64,000 bases of DNA from Bordetella genomosp. 8 (GCF_002119685.1 NZ_CP021108.1:2480001-2544000), one strand, 5' to 3'. Positions 47,722 to 57,200 are shown, counted from the stretch's first letter. The notes: a model not told the origin generated them from the sequence alone. Program-made: numbers and translations.

Positions 47722-49689
47722 ATGTCCATACTCCGACAACTACTGCTCAGTATCACCCTGGCGATCGCGATCATCCTGCTTGGCACGCTGGCGCTGAGCG
47801 TGAGCGCGGCGCGCGACTACCTGGCGGGCCAACTGCAGGTGCAGAGCAGCGATGCCGCCGTTTCGCTGGCGTTGTCCCTGTCCCAACCGGCCAACAGTTC
47901 GCGCGTCACCCAGGAGCTGCTGGTGTCGGCCTTGTACGACGGCGGGCATTTTTCGCTGGTGCGCCTGACCGATCCGCAGGGGCAGGTGATCATCGAACGC
48001 AGCGGCCAGACGCAAAGCAGCGTGCCCGGCTGGTTCCAGCGCCTGGTTCCGCTGTCGGCCAAATCGGCCAGCCACGTGGTCACCGACGGCTGGCGCCAGA
48101 TCGGCGAGGTCACGCTGACGTCCAATGACGTCTATGCCTGGGAAACGCTGTGGGAAAGCAGCGTACAGATGATCCTGGTGATCATCGCGGCGGGGCTGGT
48201 GTGGGCCTTGTTCGCCTTCGCCTTGGTGCGCTGGATCGAGAAACGCCTGCTGGCCGAGGTGGGCGAGCACATGCTTGCCATCGGGCGCGGCCAGTTCGGC
48301 GGGCCCCTGACGGCGCGCGTGCCGGAACTGTCGGGGATCACGCAGGCCTTGAACCAGACGCGCGAACAGCTGCGCGCGACCGCCGAGGAACAGACTGCCC
48401 GTATCGAATCCCTGGAGATCGAGGTCAACCAGGATCCGGTCACGGGCCTGGCCAATCGCAAATACTTCATCAACGAATTCCTGCGAGCGCTCGACGTGGA
48501 GGCCGGCAAGCCCAGGGACGGCCAGACGCCGCCCGAGAGCGGCCACGTCATGGTTTTCCGCCAACGCGACCTGGCCGCCATCAACCGCCATATGCCGCGC
48601 GAGTTCGTGGATCAGTGGCTGGCCGGGCTGGGCAGCCGGGTGACCGCCTTGCTGGAGCAATTCCAGCTGAACGGGACCCTAGTGGCCCGGCTGAACGGTT
48701 CGGATTTCGCCGTGCTGATGCCTGGCTGCCCCGCGCCGACCGCCATGCTGGTCGCCGAGCGCCTGCGCACGGAATTGCGCGAGGCGCGCATCCCCGTCGG
48801 CGAAGGCGGCCTGTGCCGTTGGGCGCTGGGCATGACGGACTACCAGCGCGGCGCCATGGTGGGCGACCTCCTGGGACGCCTGGATTTCGCCCTGATGCGC
48901 GGCGAAAGCGCGGGCGACGACCACGTCCAGCTGGCGACCGACGATGCCCAGGCCTTGTCCGCGCATGGCGAATCGGCCTGGCGCCAGGCGATTACGGACG
49001 GCATCGAGCGGCAGCGTTTCACGCTGGCGCTGGAGCCGCTGCGCGGCCTGGACGGGGCGGTCATCCGCCAGGAAGCCACCCTGATGCTGCATAGCCAGGA
49101 CGCGCCCGAGCCCATCCCCGCCAAGCTGTTCATTCCCGCGGCGACACGCCTGGACCTGACGGCGGAGTGCGATATCCAGGCGGTTCGCCTGGCCGTCAGC
49201 TGGCTGATGATGAACGAGGGCGATCTGACGGTGCGCATCGCGATGCCGTCCCTGTCGCACCCGAATTTCCTGCTGCAGGTGGAACGCATGCTGACAGAGC
49301 GCAAGGCGCTGGCGGCGCGGCTCTATCTGGAAGTGGATGCGCATGCGGTGGCGGAGCGGCGGGATGCCGTCGCCGAGCTGTGCCGCATCGCGCGCGACTG
49401 CGGCGCCCATGTGGGCGTACGGCGGCTGGCGCAGCAGCTCAGCGCCGTCAGCCAGCTGCACAGCCTGTCGCTGGCCTATGTCAAGCTGGGCGGTGGTTTC
49501 GTGACCGGCATGGCGCGCAGCCTGGGCAGCCAGCAGCTGGCGGTGTCCGTGCTGGAGACGGCCCGTTCGCTGGGGATCCAGGTTTATGCCGAGGACGTTC
49601 CGGACGAGGCGACGCGCGGCATACTCGGGAAACTGGGTGTGTCCGTGATGCGCGGCCCGGGCATCGTCCTGGCGAACCCGGCAGCCTGA
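47722..49689 (+). CDS. lapD: Inner-membrane c-di-GMP receptor LapD (degenerate GGDEF/EAL)
   Basis: Membrane switch of 655 residues that binds cytosolic c-di-GMP and in that state sequesters LapG in the periplasm. The first membrane segment is residues ~5-27. A periplasmic LapD/MoxY-type domain (~28-148) contains TDGWRQIGEVTLTS and an AWETLW end. The second membrane segment starts near 150 (MILVIIAAGLVWALFAFAL), followed by HAMP. The GGDEF domain has DPVTGLANRKYF but NGSDF near 324 in place of GGDEF. The EAL domain has QEATLML near 450 in place of EAL. Both active sites are therefore degenerate, as expected for a receptor rather than an enzyme. The ATG at 47722 with GAAGGA upstream is preferred over an in-frame TTG at 47704. 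Confidence 0.95.
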   Translation: MSILRQLLLSITLAIAIILLGTLALSVSAARDYLAGQLQVQSSDAAVSLALSLSQPANSSRVTQELLVSALYDGGHFSLVRLTDPQGQVIIERSGQTQSSVPGWFQRLVPLSAKSASHVVTDGWRQIGEVTLTSNDVYAWETLWESSVQMILVIIAAGLVWALFAFALVRWIEKRLLAEVGEHMLAIGRGQFGGPLTARVPELSGITQALNQTREQLRATAEEQTARIESLEIEVNQDPVTGLANRKYFINEFLRALDVEAGKPRDGQTPPESGHVMVFRQRDLAAINRHMPREFVDQWLAGLGSRVTALLEQFQLNGTLVARLNGSDFAVLMPGCPAPTAMLVAERLRTELREARIPVGEGGLCRWALGMTDYQRGAMVGDLLGRLDFALMRGESAGDDHVQLATDDAQALSAHGESAWRQAITDGIERQRFTLALEPLRGLDGAVIRQEATLMLHSQDAPEPIPAKLFIPAATRLDLTAECDIQAVRLAVSWLMMNEGDLTVRIAMPSLSHPNFLLQVERMLTERKALAARLYLEVDAHAVAERRDAVAELCRIARDCGAHVGVRRLAQQLSAVSQLHSLSLAYVKLGGGFVTGMARSLGSQQLAVSVLETARSLGIQVYAEDVPDEATRGILGKLGVSVMRGPGIVLANPAA

Positions 49690-49718
49690 GCGGCCGGGGC
49701 TGGGTCCGCCAGGGACCG

Positions 49719-50630
49719 CTACGCCAACTGCCGCAGCGCGATACGGGACGCCGCGGCGATCAGGTCTTCATCCGCCTTTGCCTTGCTGTCGCGGGCGGTC
49801 GTATAGATCGCCAGCACGATCGGCCGCCGGCCCGGCGGCCAGAGGACGCCGATGTCGCTGGCGCTGGCGTAATCGCCGGTGCCCGTCTTGTCGGCCACTT
49901 TCCAATCCGCCGGCGTGGCGGCCCGTATGCGACGGTCGCCGGTCCTGTTGCCCAGCATCCAGTCGGCCAGCGTGGCCTGCGCCCGCGCGGGCAGGGCGTC
50001 GCCCAGCATGAGCGCGCGCAGCAGCACGCCCATGTCGCGCGGCGTCGACGTGTCGCGCGGGTCGCCCGGGATGGCGGTGTTCAACGCCGTCTCGTAACGG
50101 TCCAGCCGGAAACTGGCGTTGCCGGCGGCGCGCGCGAAAGCGGTCAGGGCGGGCGGCCCGCCGATCAGGTGCAGCAGGAGATTCGCGGCGGTGTTGTCGC
50201 TGTACCGCAGCGTGGCGGCGCACAGGTCGGCGACACGCATGTCGTCGCCCGCATGGTTCTGCGTGACAGGCGAATAGGGCGCCAGGTCGTGCCTCGTATA
50301 ACTGATGCGACGATCCAGCACACCGGGCTGCCGGGCATCCCTTGCCAATACCGCCGCCGCCAGCACGGCCTTGAAACTGCTGCAGAAGGGGAAGCGCTCG
50401 CCCGCCCTGTACGCGATTTCCTTCCCGCTGGCGGTGTCGACCGCGTGGAGTCCCAGCCGCCTGTCATGCGCGCGTTCCAGGTCGGCGAATTCGGTATTGC
50501 AAGCACTGTCCTTAGCGTTCGAGCCGGTATCGGCCACGGCCAAGGCCGGCCGCGTCAACAGGAAGGGCGCGGCGGCCGTCCATGCCAGCGCCTGTCGGCG
50601 GGTAATCAGGGTAGGGTGGTGTCGAATCAT
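49719..50630 (-). CDS. Class A serine beta-lactamase with Tat-like signal peptide
   Basis: Periplasmic beta-lactam hydrolase of 303 residues. All class A motifs are present: SSFK (Ser70-x-x-Lys73, preceded by Cys69), SDN in RYSDNTAANLL, the omega-loop ETALN with the general-base glutamate, and KTGTGDY. The residue at position 238 (the second after KTGT context) is Gly, so the Cys69-Cys238 disulfide of class A carbapenemases is absent. The signal peptide carries a twin arginine (TRRQALAWTAAAPFLL), indicating Tat export. The ATG at 50630 begins this signal; the frame stays open to 50792 without meaning. It is convergent with lapD and divergent from the hydrolase at 50785, with no ampR-type gene nearby. 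It resembles chromosomal Bordetella class A enzymes such as BOR-1. Spectrum cannot be read from sequence. Confidence 0.93.
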   Translation of the reverse strand: MIRHHPTLITRRQALAWTAAAPFLLTRPALAVADTGSNAKDSACNTEFADLERAHDRRLGLHAVDTASGKEIAYRAGERFPFCSSFKAVLAAAVLARDARQPGVLDRRISYTRHDLAPYSPVTQNHAGDDMRVADLCAATLRYSDNTAANLLLHLIGGPPALTAFARAAGNASFRLDRYETALNTAIPGDPRDTSTPRDMGVLLRALMLGDALPARAQATLADWMLGNRTGDRRIRAATPADWKVADKTGTGDYASASDIGVLWPPGRRPIVLAIYTTARDSKAKADEDLIAAASRIALRQLA

Positions 50631-50784
50631 TGATGAACCGTTGAATTGCTGTGGTGATGTGATGAAGCGATAGCGACCCGCGGTGCTCGGCCGTTCGATA
50701 ATTTCACAGGAAATTACGTGGCACCCCATCGCCGCCGGGAAAAAATAGGTCCCGGGGTAATGTCTTGAACCAGGAGTATTCATC

Positions 50785-51582
50785 ATGCCCACCCACCGCG
50801 TCGGCCGACTGGAAATGCACTATGAGATACACGGCGCGGGCGACCCCATCGTTCTGATCGCCGGCTATACCTGCGACAGCACCTTCTGGGATGCGGTGGT
50901 GCCAGGCCTTGCGAGCCGGCATCAGCTTATCGTTTTCGACAACCGGGCGGTGGGCCGCACGCGCGATGACGGCCGTCCGTTCACTGTCGATACCATGGCG
51001 GCGGATACCGTTGGCCTGATCCGCCACCTGGGGCTGTCGCGGCCCGGACTGGTGGGGCAGTCGATGGGCGGCGCCATCGTGCAGGCCATGCTGAACGCCT
51101 ATCCCGATGCCTGCGGTGCATGCGCCATGGTCGATTCCACGCACGCTTTCAGCAGGACGACGCTGCTGGCGCTGGAAACCCTGCTGGCCTTGCGCAAAGC
51201 CGGCGCCGACCTGGGCTTGCTGGTGGATACGGCTCTGCCGTGGTTTGCTGGCAAGGATTGGTTGGCAGTCCCGGAAAACGTCGTCCAGCTCAAGACCGCG
51301 CTCGCGCGGCATCCCGCGCCGCAATCGTTGGCGGACCAGGAAAGACAGCTGCAAGCCTTGCGCACTTTCCACGCCGGCGCGCGCGACGCGCCGTGGCGAT
51401 ATCCCGCCCTGGTCGTGTCCGCCACGGAAGACGTGATCACCACGCCCGTCGAAGGCCAGGCCCTGGCCGCCAGCCTGGGCGGCACCTACGTCGAGGTCCC
51501 GGGCGGCCATCAAACGCGCGTGGAGCAGCCGGCACGGCTGGCGGCGCTGCTGGATTCCTTCTTCACCTGCGGAAAGCCGTGA
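50785..51582 (+). CDS. Alpha/beta-fold hydrolase
   Basis: Soluble hydrolase of 265 residues with a complete triad: Ser93 in GQSMGGAIVQ, Asp in VSATEDVITTP, His in PGGHQTRVEQP. The oxyanion-loop region reads AGYTCDSTFWD and the strand FDNRAVGRTRDDGRPFT is typical of the 3-oxoadipate enol-lactonase-like branch. The ATG has AGGAG upstream. It is a single gene, divergent from the beta-lactamase. Substrate unknown; the enol-lactonase label would be a guess. Confidence 0.88.
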   Translation: MPTHRVGRLEMHYEIHGAGDPIVLIAGYTCDSTFWDAVVPGLASRHQLIVFDNRAVGRTRDDGRPFTVDTMAADTVGLIRHLGLSRPGLVGQSMGGAIVQAMLNAYPDACGACAMVDSTHAFSRTTLLALETLLALRKAGADLGLLVDTALPWFAGKDWLAVPENVVQLKTALARHPAPQSLADQERQLQALRTFHAGARDAPWRYPALVVSATEDVITTPVEGQALAASLGGTYVEVPGGHQTRVEQPARLAALLDSFFTCGKP

Positions 51583-51666
51583 CAGGTTCGGTGGGGGCGA
51601 ACGAGGGCTGGCGCTCCCGCCCTCGCGGCGCAGCCTAGGTAAAACCCGCAGGCGCCGCCTTTTCCG

Positions 51667-51696
51667 TTGACGCGTGGCGGGGGCGGCCTCTACCAT
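51667..51696 (+). promoter_or_regulatory. Sigma-70-like promoter candidate for the aldolase/ABC operon
   Basis: TTGACG (51667-51672) and TACCAT (51691-51696) are 18 bp apart, 85 bp before the aldolase-like ATG. The -35 is close to consensus, the -10 is weak. No other strong candidate is seen in this 198-bp gap. Confidence 0.35.
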
Positions 51697-51780
51697 GATG
51701 TGCATACGTAGTCACATCGGCGGTCAAATCGGCAGGCACGACGCGCGCCGATGCGGCCGCGGGCAGGGGTAAACGAGCAA

Positions 51781-52548
51781 ATGAGCGTAGTCACGCAACC
51801 GGCGCCGTCGCGGCCTGCCGGCATGATCGAGGGCGAATGGGAAATCCGCTGCGACATGGCGGCCATCTTCCGGGCCATGAACCGCCTGGGCATGAACGAG
51901 CAGATCGCCAACCACTGCAGCATGATGCTGCCGGGCAGCGACAACCTGTTCCTGATCAATGCCCGCGGCTATCACTACAGTGAGATCACCGCCAGCAGCC
52001 TGATCGTCTGCGACCTGGACGGTAATGTGCTGCGCGGCGACGGCGAGCTGCGCAAGGTGGCTTTTCACATCCATGCGCGCCTGCACCTGAGGCATCCGCA
52101 GGCGCGCTGCATCCTGCACGTCCATCCGCAATACCTGACGGCGCTGTCCCTGCTGGAAGAGGGCAGGCTGGAGCTCGTGCATCAGAACAGCGCCATGCTG
52201 TACGACCGCGTCGCCTATGACGAAGTCCACAACGGCGTGGTGCTGTGGGACGAGGAAGGCGACCGCATCGCCGACGTGCTGGGCGACCGCACCATCCTGA
52301 TCATGAAGAACCACGGCGTGACGGTGGTCGGCCCCAGCGTGGCCGAAGCTTTCGACGAGTTGTATATCGCCGAGCGCACCTGCATGTACCAGATGACCGC
52401 CATGAACACCGGCATGAAGCTGAAGAGCATCGGCGACCAGCTGCGGGACCGCTACAACGGGCCCTGGGGCGAACGCTTCGACGCGCGCCTGCACCTGGAC
52501 GCCTGGCGCCGCATGCTGGACAAGCAGGAACCGGACTACGCGACCTGA
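51781..52548 (+). CDS. Class II aldolase/adducin-family protein
   Basis: Cytosolic zinc-dependent aldolase or epimerase fold, 255 residues. Candidate metal ligands are the histidines of FHIHARLHL and ILHVHP and of the KNHGV segment; the NHCS and NARGYHYSEITAS substrate-loop regions are also typical. Family members cleave sugar phosphates or, in the adducin-like branch near ABC transporters, act on small hydroxy-acids; the reaction here is not decided by sequence. The ATG at 51781 is chosen; an in-frame start at 51751 is less likely. A peptide-type ABC operon follows after 64 bp on the same strand, so it probably handles the imported compound. Confidence 0.88.
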   Translation: MSVVTQPAPSRPAGMIEGEWEIRCDMAAIFRAMNRLGMNEQIANHCSMMLPGSDNLFLINARGYHYSEITASSLIVCDLDGNVLRGDGELRKVAFHIHARLHLRHPQARCILHVHPQYLTALSLLEEGRLELVHQNSAMLYDRVAYDEVHNGVVLWDEEGDRIADVLGDRTILIMKNHGVTVVGPSVAEAFDELYIAERTCMYQMTAMNTGMKLKSIGDQLRDRYNGPWGERFDARLHLDAWRRMLDKQEPDYAT

Positions 52549-52612
52549 GGCGGTCCGGGCCGCCGCCCGGCGAGCAGGACCAAGATCAAGATCAGTCTAA
52601 GGGGAAGTGAAC

Positions 52613-54166
52613 ATGAAGCGATTCTTTCCGTCCGCGGGCTTGCTCGCCGCGGCTTGCATGGCGGCCTTCACGCTCGCGGCTACGCCCGCCCAGGCGCAGA
52701 AGCGTGGCGGCGACGTGGTGGTGGCGCAGCAGGCGCAGCCGCCCAGCCTGGACGCGCAGATCACCTTCGCGCAGGCCGCACGCAACATCAACCTGCATAT
52801 CTACGAAGCCTTGTTCGCCCGCAACGACAAGGGCGAAACCATACCGGAACTGGCGGAAAGCTATACGACCGCGCCGGACAGCCTGTCGTACGAGATCAAG
52901 CTGCGCAAGGGCGTCCTGTTCCACAACATGAAGGAAATGAAGGCGGCCGATGTGAAGGCCTCGCTGGAGCGCTATGCCCGCTACGGCGGCAGCGCGCAGA
53001 ACATGACGCTGGTCGACCACATCGACGTCGTCGACGACTACACCATCAAGATATCGATGAAGAAGCCATTCCAGGGCTTCATCGAATTCCTGGGCTCGCC
53101 GCGCGCGCCGGTGGCCATCTATCCCGCCGAGGAAGCCGCCAAGGGACCGAACCAGATCAACGTCATCGGCACCGGACCGTTCCAGCTGGTCGAGTACAAG
53201 CCGGACAGCTACGTGAAGCTCAAGCGCTTCGACGCCTATTCCGCCAATCCGAACTACAAGGGACGCGACGGGCTGGGTGGGCGCAAGACCGCGTATTTCG
53301 ACACGGTGACCTTCCGCTTCATGCCCGAGGCGGGGGCGCGTGAATCGGCCCTGCAGACCAACGAAGTGCAGGTGCTGGAGGCGATTTCGCCCACCGCGGC
53401 CAAGCGCCTGAAGAACGACAGCAACATCAAGGTTTACGAGATGATGCCGTGGGCCTTCCAGACCATCATCCTGAACGCCGGTGCGCCGCCCACCGACAAT
53501 CTGAAAGTGCGGCAGGCCATCCAGGCGGCGCTGGACGACGAGGAAATCATGGCGATTTCCACTGACGGCCTGTATCGCATGACGCACGGCTGGCAGCATC
53601 CCGGCACGCCTTACTATGCCGGCGACGTCGGCAAGAGCCTGTACAACCAGCACAATGTGGAACTGGCCAAGAAGCTGCTCAAGGAATCCGGCTACAAGGG
53701 CGAGGAAATCACCTTCATCGCCGACAACGGCTTCAAGAACCACAACGATACGGCGGTCATCGCCACGCAGCAGCTGCAGGCGATAGGCATGAACGTCAAG
53801 CTGCGGATCGCCGACTGGCCCACCACGCTGGCGGCCCGCGACAAGCCCACGGGCTGGAACCTGTTCCCCATCATGGTTGGTATCGAGCCGTACGAAGGAC
53901 CGAACGGGGTGGCGGTGCTGTTCACGGGCGACCAGAACTGGCAGCATCACAAGGACGCCGGCCTGGAAGCCGCCGTGGCCAAGCTCAACAGCGCGCCGGA
54001 CTTCAACGATCGCAAGGCCGCCTTCGCCACCATCCAGCAGATCGTGTACGAACAGGTCTATGCCATCAAGGTGGGCGACATCGGCGTGCTGGAAGCCGCG
54101 CGGTCTAACCTGAAGAACTTCGTGCCGCATCGCGTTCCGCGCATGTGGGATGTCTGGTACGAATAA
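52613..54166 (+). CDS. ABC transporter substrate-binding protein, dipeptide/oligopeptide (SBP_bac_5) type
   Basis: Periplasmic receptor of 517 residues, normal for family 5 binding proteins. The signal peptide is residues 1-~29 (AACMAAFTLAATPAQA). The mature start GGDVVVAQQAQPPSLDAQ, the helix NINLHIYEALF, and ETIPELAESY with YEIKLRKGVLFHN are characteristic. The ATG at 52613 has AAGGGGA at 6-bp spacing; an in-frame GTG at 52607 is also possible. It is followed by two permease genes. Despite the family name, members bind peptides, opines, nickel or sugars, so the ligand is open; the adjacent aldolase-like gene argues for a non-peptide solute. Confidence 0.93.
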   Translation: MKRFFPSAGLLAAACMAAFTLAATPAQAQKRGGDVVVAQQAQPPSLDAQITFAQAARNINLHIYEALFARNDKGETIPELAESYTTAPDSLSYEIKLRKGVLFHNMKEMKAADVKASLERYARYGGSAQNMTLVDHIDVVDDYTIKISMKKPFQGFIEFLGSPRAPVAIYPAEEAAKGPNQINVIGTGPFQLVEYKPDSYVKLKRFDAYSANPNYKGRDGLGGRKTAYFDTVTFRFMPEAGARESALQTNEVQVLEAISPTAAKRLKNDSNIKVYEMMPWAFQTIILNAGAPPTDNLKVRQAIQAALDDEEIMAISTDGLYRMTHGWQHPGTPYYAGDVGKSLYNQHNVELAKKLLKESGYKGEEITFIADNGFKNHNDTAVIATQQLQAIGMNVKLRIADWPTTLAARDKPTGWNLFPIMVGIEPYEGPNGVAVLFTGDQNWQHHKDAGLEAAVAKLNSAPDFNDRKAAFATIQQIVYEQVYAIKVGDIGVLEAARSNLKNFVPHRVPRMWDVWYE

Positions 54167-54225
54167 GCGCGGAAGGCGAGCGGTCGCGGCGCCTGGCATG
54201 CCGCGACGCCGCCTGAGGAGTTCGC

Positions 54226-55173
54226 ATGTTGATGTATCTGCTGCGCCGTTTGTTGAGCGCCGTTCCGGTATTGCTGCTGGTGTCGCTGTTGACGCTCAGC
54301 CTGATCTGGCTGGTGCCCGGCGACGCGGCGGCCGAGCTGGCGGGTCCGGGCGCCAGCGCGCAGGAACTGGCGCGCCTGCGCGGTGAACTCGGCCTGGACC
54401 AGCCGGCCTATGTGCAGGCCTGGCGTTGGTACGTCAATGTCCTGCATGGCGACCTGGGGCGCTCCTTGCTGCTGAATCGTGGCGTGACCGAGGCCATCCT
54501 CGAACGGTTGCCGGTCACCGCGTCGCTGACTTTCCTGGCGCTGGTGATGACGATCGCGGTGGGCATGAGCGCGGGCGTGCTGGCGGCGGTGCGCCGCAAC
54601 ACCTGGGTGGACCAACTGGCCATGACCCTGTCGATGCTGGGCCTGTCGCTGCCGGACTTCTGGCTGGGACTGGTCGGCATCTATCTGTTTTCCGTGCAGC
54701 TGGGCTGGTTTCCGACGGGCGGCTACGTGCCCTTCATGCAAAGCCCGCTGGGCTGGCTGCACAGCCTGTTCCTGCCCGCGGCGGCGCTGGCCGCCACGCA
54801 GCTGGGCCTGCTCGCGCGCATGACGCGATCGAGCATGCTGGAAGTATTGAGCCAGGACTATATTCGTACCGCCCGTGCCAAGGGCGTACCGCCGCGCACC
54901 GTGGTGGGCCGGCACGCGCTGGTGAACATCGCGGTGCCGACCCTGACGGTGATCGGGGTCAACGTGGGCATCCTGATAGGCGGCGCGGTGATCGTCGAAT
55001 CCGTTTTCTCCATTCCGGGCGTCGGTCGCCTGGTGATAGGCGCCATCCAGCGGCGCGATCTGCCGGTGATCCAGGGCGGCCTGTTGATGATCGCCTGTGC
55101 GATGGTGATCGTGAACCTGGTGGTCGACCTGCTGTACGCCGTTTTCGATCCTCGGGTGCGATATGGACGTTGA
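54226..55173 (+). CDS. ABC transporter permease, DppB type
   Basis: Inner-membrane permease of 315 residues with six predicted helices, beginning LLRRLLSAVPVLLLVSLLTL. The GDAAAELAGPGAS loop and the EAA motif (SQDYIRTARAKGVPPRTVV), which docks the ATPase, are present. The IGGAVIVESVFSIPGVGRL segment is diagnostic of DppB-type proteins. GAGGAG precedes the ATG. The last 11 bp overlap the next permease gene, so the two are coupled. Confidence 0.94.
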   Translation: MLMYLLRRLLSAVPVLLLVSLLTLSLIWLVPGDAAAELAGPGASAQELARLRGELGLDQPAYVQAWRWYVNVLHGDLGRSLLLNRGVTEAILERLPVTASLTFLALVMTIAVGMSAGVLAAVRRNTWVDQLAMTLSMLGLSLPDFWLGLVGIYLFSVQLGWFPTGGYVPFMQSPLGWLHSLFLPAAALAATQLGLLARMTRSSMLEVLSQDYIRTARAKGVPPRTVVGRHALVNIAVPTLTVIGVNVGILIGGAVIVESVFSIPGVGRLVIGAIQRRDLPVIQGGLLMIACAMVIVNLVVDLLYAVFDPRVRYGR

Positions 55174-56065
55174 TCTCGCGGCGGGCGGGGCGGCCGGGGC
55201 CGCGTCGGGCTGGCGCCAGCGCATCGCGCGGTCCCGCATGCTGGCGCGCCTGCGCGGACACCGCCTGTTCATGACGGGCCTGGTCCTGTTGACGGTGATC
55301 GTGCTGATGTCCCTGCTGGCGGGATGGCTGGCGCCGTATTCGCCGGTGGCCAACGATTACCGCTATCGGCTCGGCGCGCCGAATGCCGTGCACTGGATGG
55401 GCACGGACAGCTTCGGCCGCGATGTCTTCAGCCGGATGCTGTACGGCAGCCGGGTGTCGCTGCGGATAGGTTTCCTGGTGACGCTGTTCACAGGCCTGCT
55501 CGGGACGGTCATCGGCTTGTGCGCGGGCTACTTCCGCCGCCTGGAAAATCCGATCATGCGCGTGATGGATGCGCTGATGGCCTTCCCGGGGATACTGCTG
55601 GCCATCGCGCTGTCGTCGGTGCTGGGACCGTCGGAAATGAATGTCGTGATCGCCCTGGTGATCACCTACACGCCGCGCACGGCGCGCATCATGCGCGCGG
55701 CGGCGCTGGTCCTGTCGCAGATGGAGTTCGTGCAGGCCGCCAAGGTGGCGGGAGCGGGACACCTGCGTATCCTGGTTCGCCATATCGCGGCGAACAGCCT
55801 GGCGCCCCTGATCGTGCAGATGACGTTCATCTTCGCGATCTCGATACTCGCGGAAGCGGTGCTCAGCTTCATCGGCGTGGGGCCGCCGCCGCCGACGCCG
55901 ACCTGGGGCAACATCATCGCCGATGGGCGCGACTTCATTCCCGACGCGCCGTGGATCTGCCTGTTTCCGGGGTTCGTCCTGGCCATGACCGTGCTGGGAC
56001 TGAATCTTATCGGCGACGGCTTGCGGGATGTACTCGACCCGCGCATCCGGGTCGACGGCCGCTAG
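55163..56065 (+). CDS. ABC transporter permease, DppC type
   Basis: Inner-membrane permease of 300 residues, partner of the preceding gene. Features include the long periplasmic N-terminal loop with HWMGTDSFGRDVFSRMLYG, the EAA motif QAAKVAGAGHLRILVRH, and SFIGVGPPPPTPTWG near the end. The ATG lies inside the previous gene. No ATPase gene of DppD/DppF type follows: the next gene is on the other strand. The transporter must use ATPases encoded elsewhere. Confidence 0.94.
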   Translation: MDVDLAAGGAAGAASGWRQRIARSRMLARLRGHRLFMTGLVLLTVIVLMSLLAGWLAPYSPVANDYRYRLGAPNAVHWMGTDSFGRDVFSRMLYGSRVSLRIGFLVTLFTGLLGTVIGLCAGYFRRLENPIMRVMDALMAFPGILLAIALSSVLGPSEMNVVIALVITYTPRTARIMRAAALVLSQMEFVQAAKVAGAGHLRILVRHIAANSLAPLIVQMTFIFAISILAEAVLSFIGVGPPPPTPTWGNIIADGRDFIPDAPWICLFPGFVLAMTVLGLNLIGDGLRDVLDPRIRVDGR

Positions 56066-56122
56066 GTTCGGTTGAAGGCCGCGGAACAATAGCCGCGGGA
56101 CAATAGAGCGGACCAGGGGCTG

Positions 56123-57157
56123 TCAGAACGACGACCGCCGCACGAGCTCGCCCTGCAGCACCTCGCGCACGGGCGGCTGGTCGGTCGGACCGTCCAGCAG
56201 ATCCAGCGCCGCTTCTATCATGCGATCCAGCGGATTGCTGTACGTGGTGAGCATATAGGGCGGCCAGCTGGCATTGGGAATGTCGTCGAATCCCACGATG
56301 GACGGCGCCGCGGCCAGGCCGCCCGGCAAGCCCCGGTAGCCGTCGAGCATGCCGATGGCCACCATGTCGTCGCCGCAGAACACCGCGTCCACCGGAGGAC
56401 GCCGCCGGTTCAGCAGGCCGGCCGCTTCGTAGCCCCATGCGTGGGTAAACGCGCCTTCCAGCACGACATCCGGGGTGACCCCTTGCTCGCGCAGCGCCTG
56501 CAGGAAAGCGTCCCGGCGGACCACGTTGGTCGGCGATCCGGGCAGCCCGCCGATATAGGCGATGCGCTGCTTGCCGGCCGCGATGAAATCCCGCGCGACC
56601 AGGCGGCTGCCGTGCACGTTGTCGCAGGACACGCCATGCACGGCTTTTTCTTCGACGTAGCGGTTCACCATGACGATGGGTGTGCCGCTCTGCCGTACCT
56701 GGCGCGCGGCGCGGCCGCCGATGCTGACGTTGGCGATCAGGATGCCCTTGACCCGGTAGCGCAAGGCCAGCGGCAATTGCCGATCGATGTCCTGGCCCGG
56801 CGGAGAATTGAGCAACAGCACTTCCTGCCCGCGCCGCTGTATGGCCAGCGTCATCTTTTCGAGCATCTGCGGCACGAAGGGATGGGTGATGTTGCTGGTG
56901 ACCACGGCAACGATGTTCGAGCGGCCCTTGACCAGCGAGCGCGCCGCCATGTCCGGCAGGTAGCCCAGCTTGCGCGCGGCCTTTTCGATCTGTTGGCGGA
57001 CATCGGCGGCGACATAGCCGCGGCCGGCGAATACGCGGGATACCGCGCTCTGCGATACGCCGGCTTCGCGAGCGACGTCCTTCTGCGTGTAGCCGTTTTT
57101 CCGGGTGCGTGGGCTGCGCGACTTCGGCAGGGCGGGGATGGGTCGCTGCGTGGACAA
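56123..57157 (-). CDS. LacI-family transcriptional regulator
   Basis: DNA-binding repressor of 344 residues. The helix-turn-helix is at residues 23-45 (YTQKDVAREAGVSQSAVSRV), with the hinge LGYLPDMAARSL, then a periplasmic-binding-protein-like effector domain (VVTSNITHPFVPQML, VDAVFCGDDMVAIGML, SIVGFDDIP). The start appears to be a TTG at 57157 because no ATG or GTG lies near; GGAA sits upstream. It is convergent with the ABC operon and 43 bp downstream of a LysR gene on the same strand. The effector of such regulators is often the solute of a neighbouring transporter, which would point to the ABC system. Confidence 0.9.
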   Translation of the reverse strand: MSTQRPIPALPKSRSPRTRKNGYTQKDVAREAGVSQSAVSRVFAGRGYVAADVRQQIEKAARKLGYLPDMAARSLVKGRSNIVAVVTSNITHPFVPQMLEKMTLAIQRRGQEVLLLNSPPGQDIDRQLPLALRYRVKGILIANVSIGGRAARQVRQSGTPIVMVNRYVEEKAVHGVSCDNVHGSRLVARDFIAAGKQRIAYIGGLPGSPTNVVRRDAFLQALREQGVTPDVVLEGAFTHAWGYEAAGLLNRRRPPVDAVFCGDDMVAIGMLDGYRGLPGGLAAAPSIVGFDDIPNASWPPYMLTTYSNPLDRMIEAALDLLDGPTDQPPVREVLQGELVRRSSF

Positions 57158-57200
57158 GTGGGCGTTCCGGGGTTGGCGGGCCGTCGGGCAGTATAGCGAG

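Noticed and set aside
47722..49689. Active diguanylate cyclase/phosphodiesterase
   Set aside because: Both signature motifs are degenerate (NGSDF and QEATLML), and the gene is paired with lapG, so a receptor role fits better.
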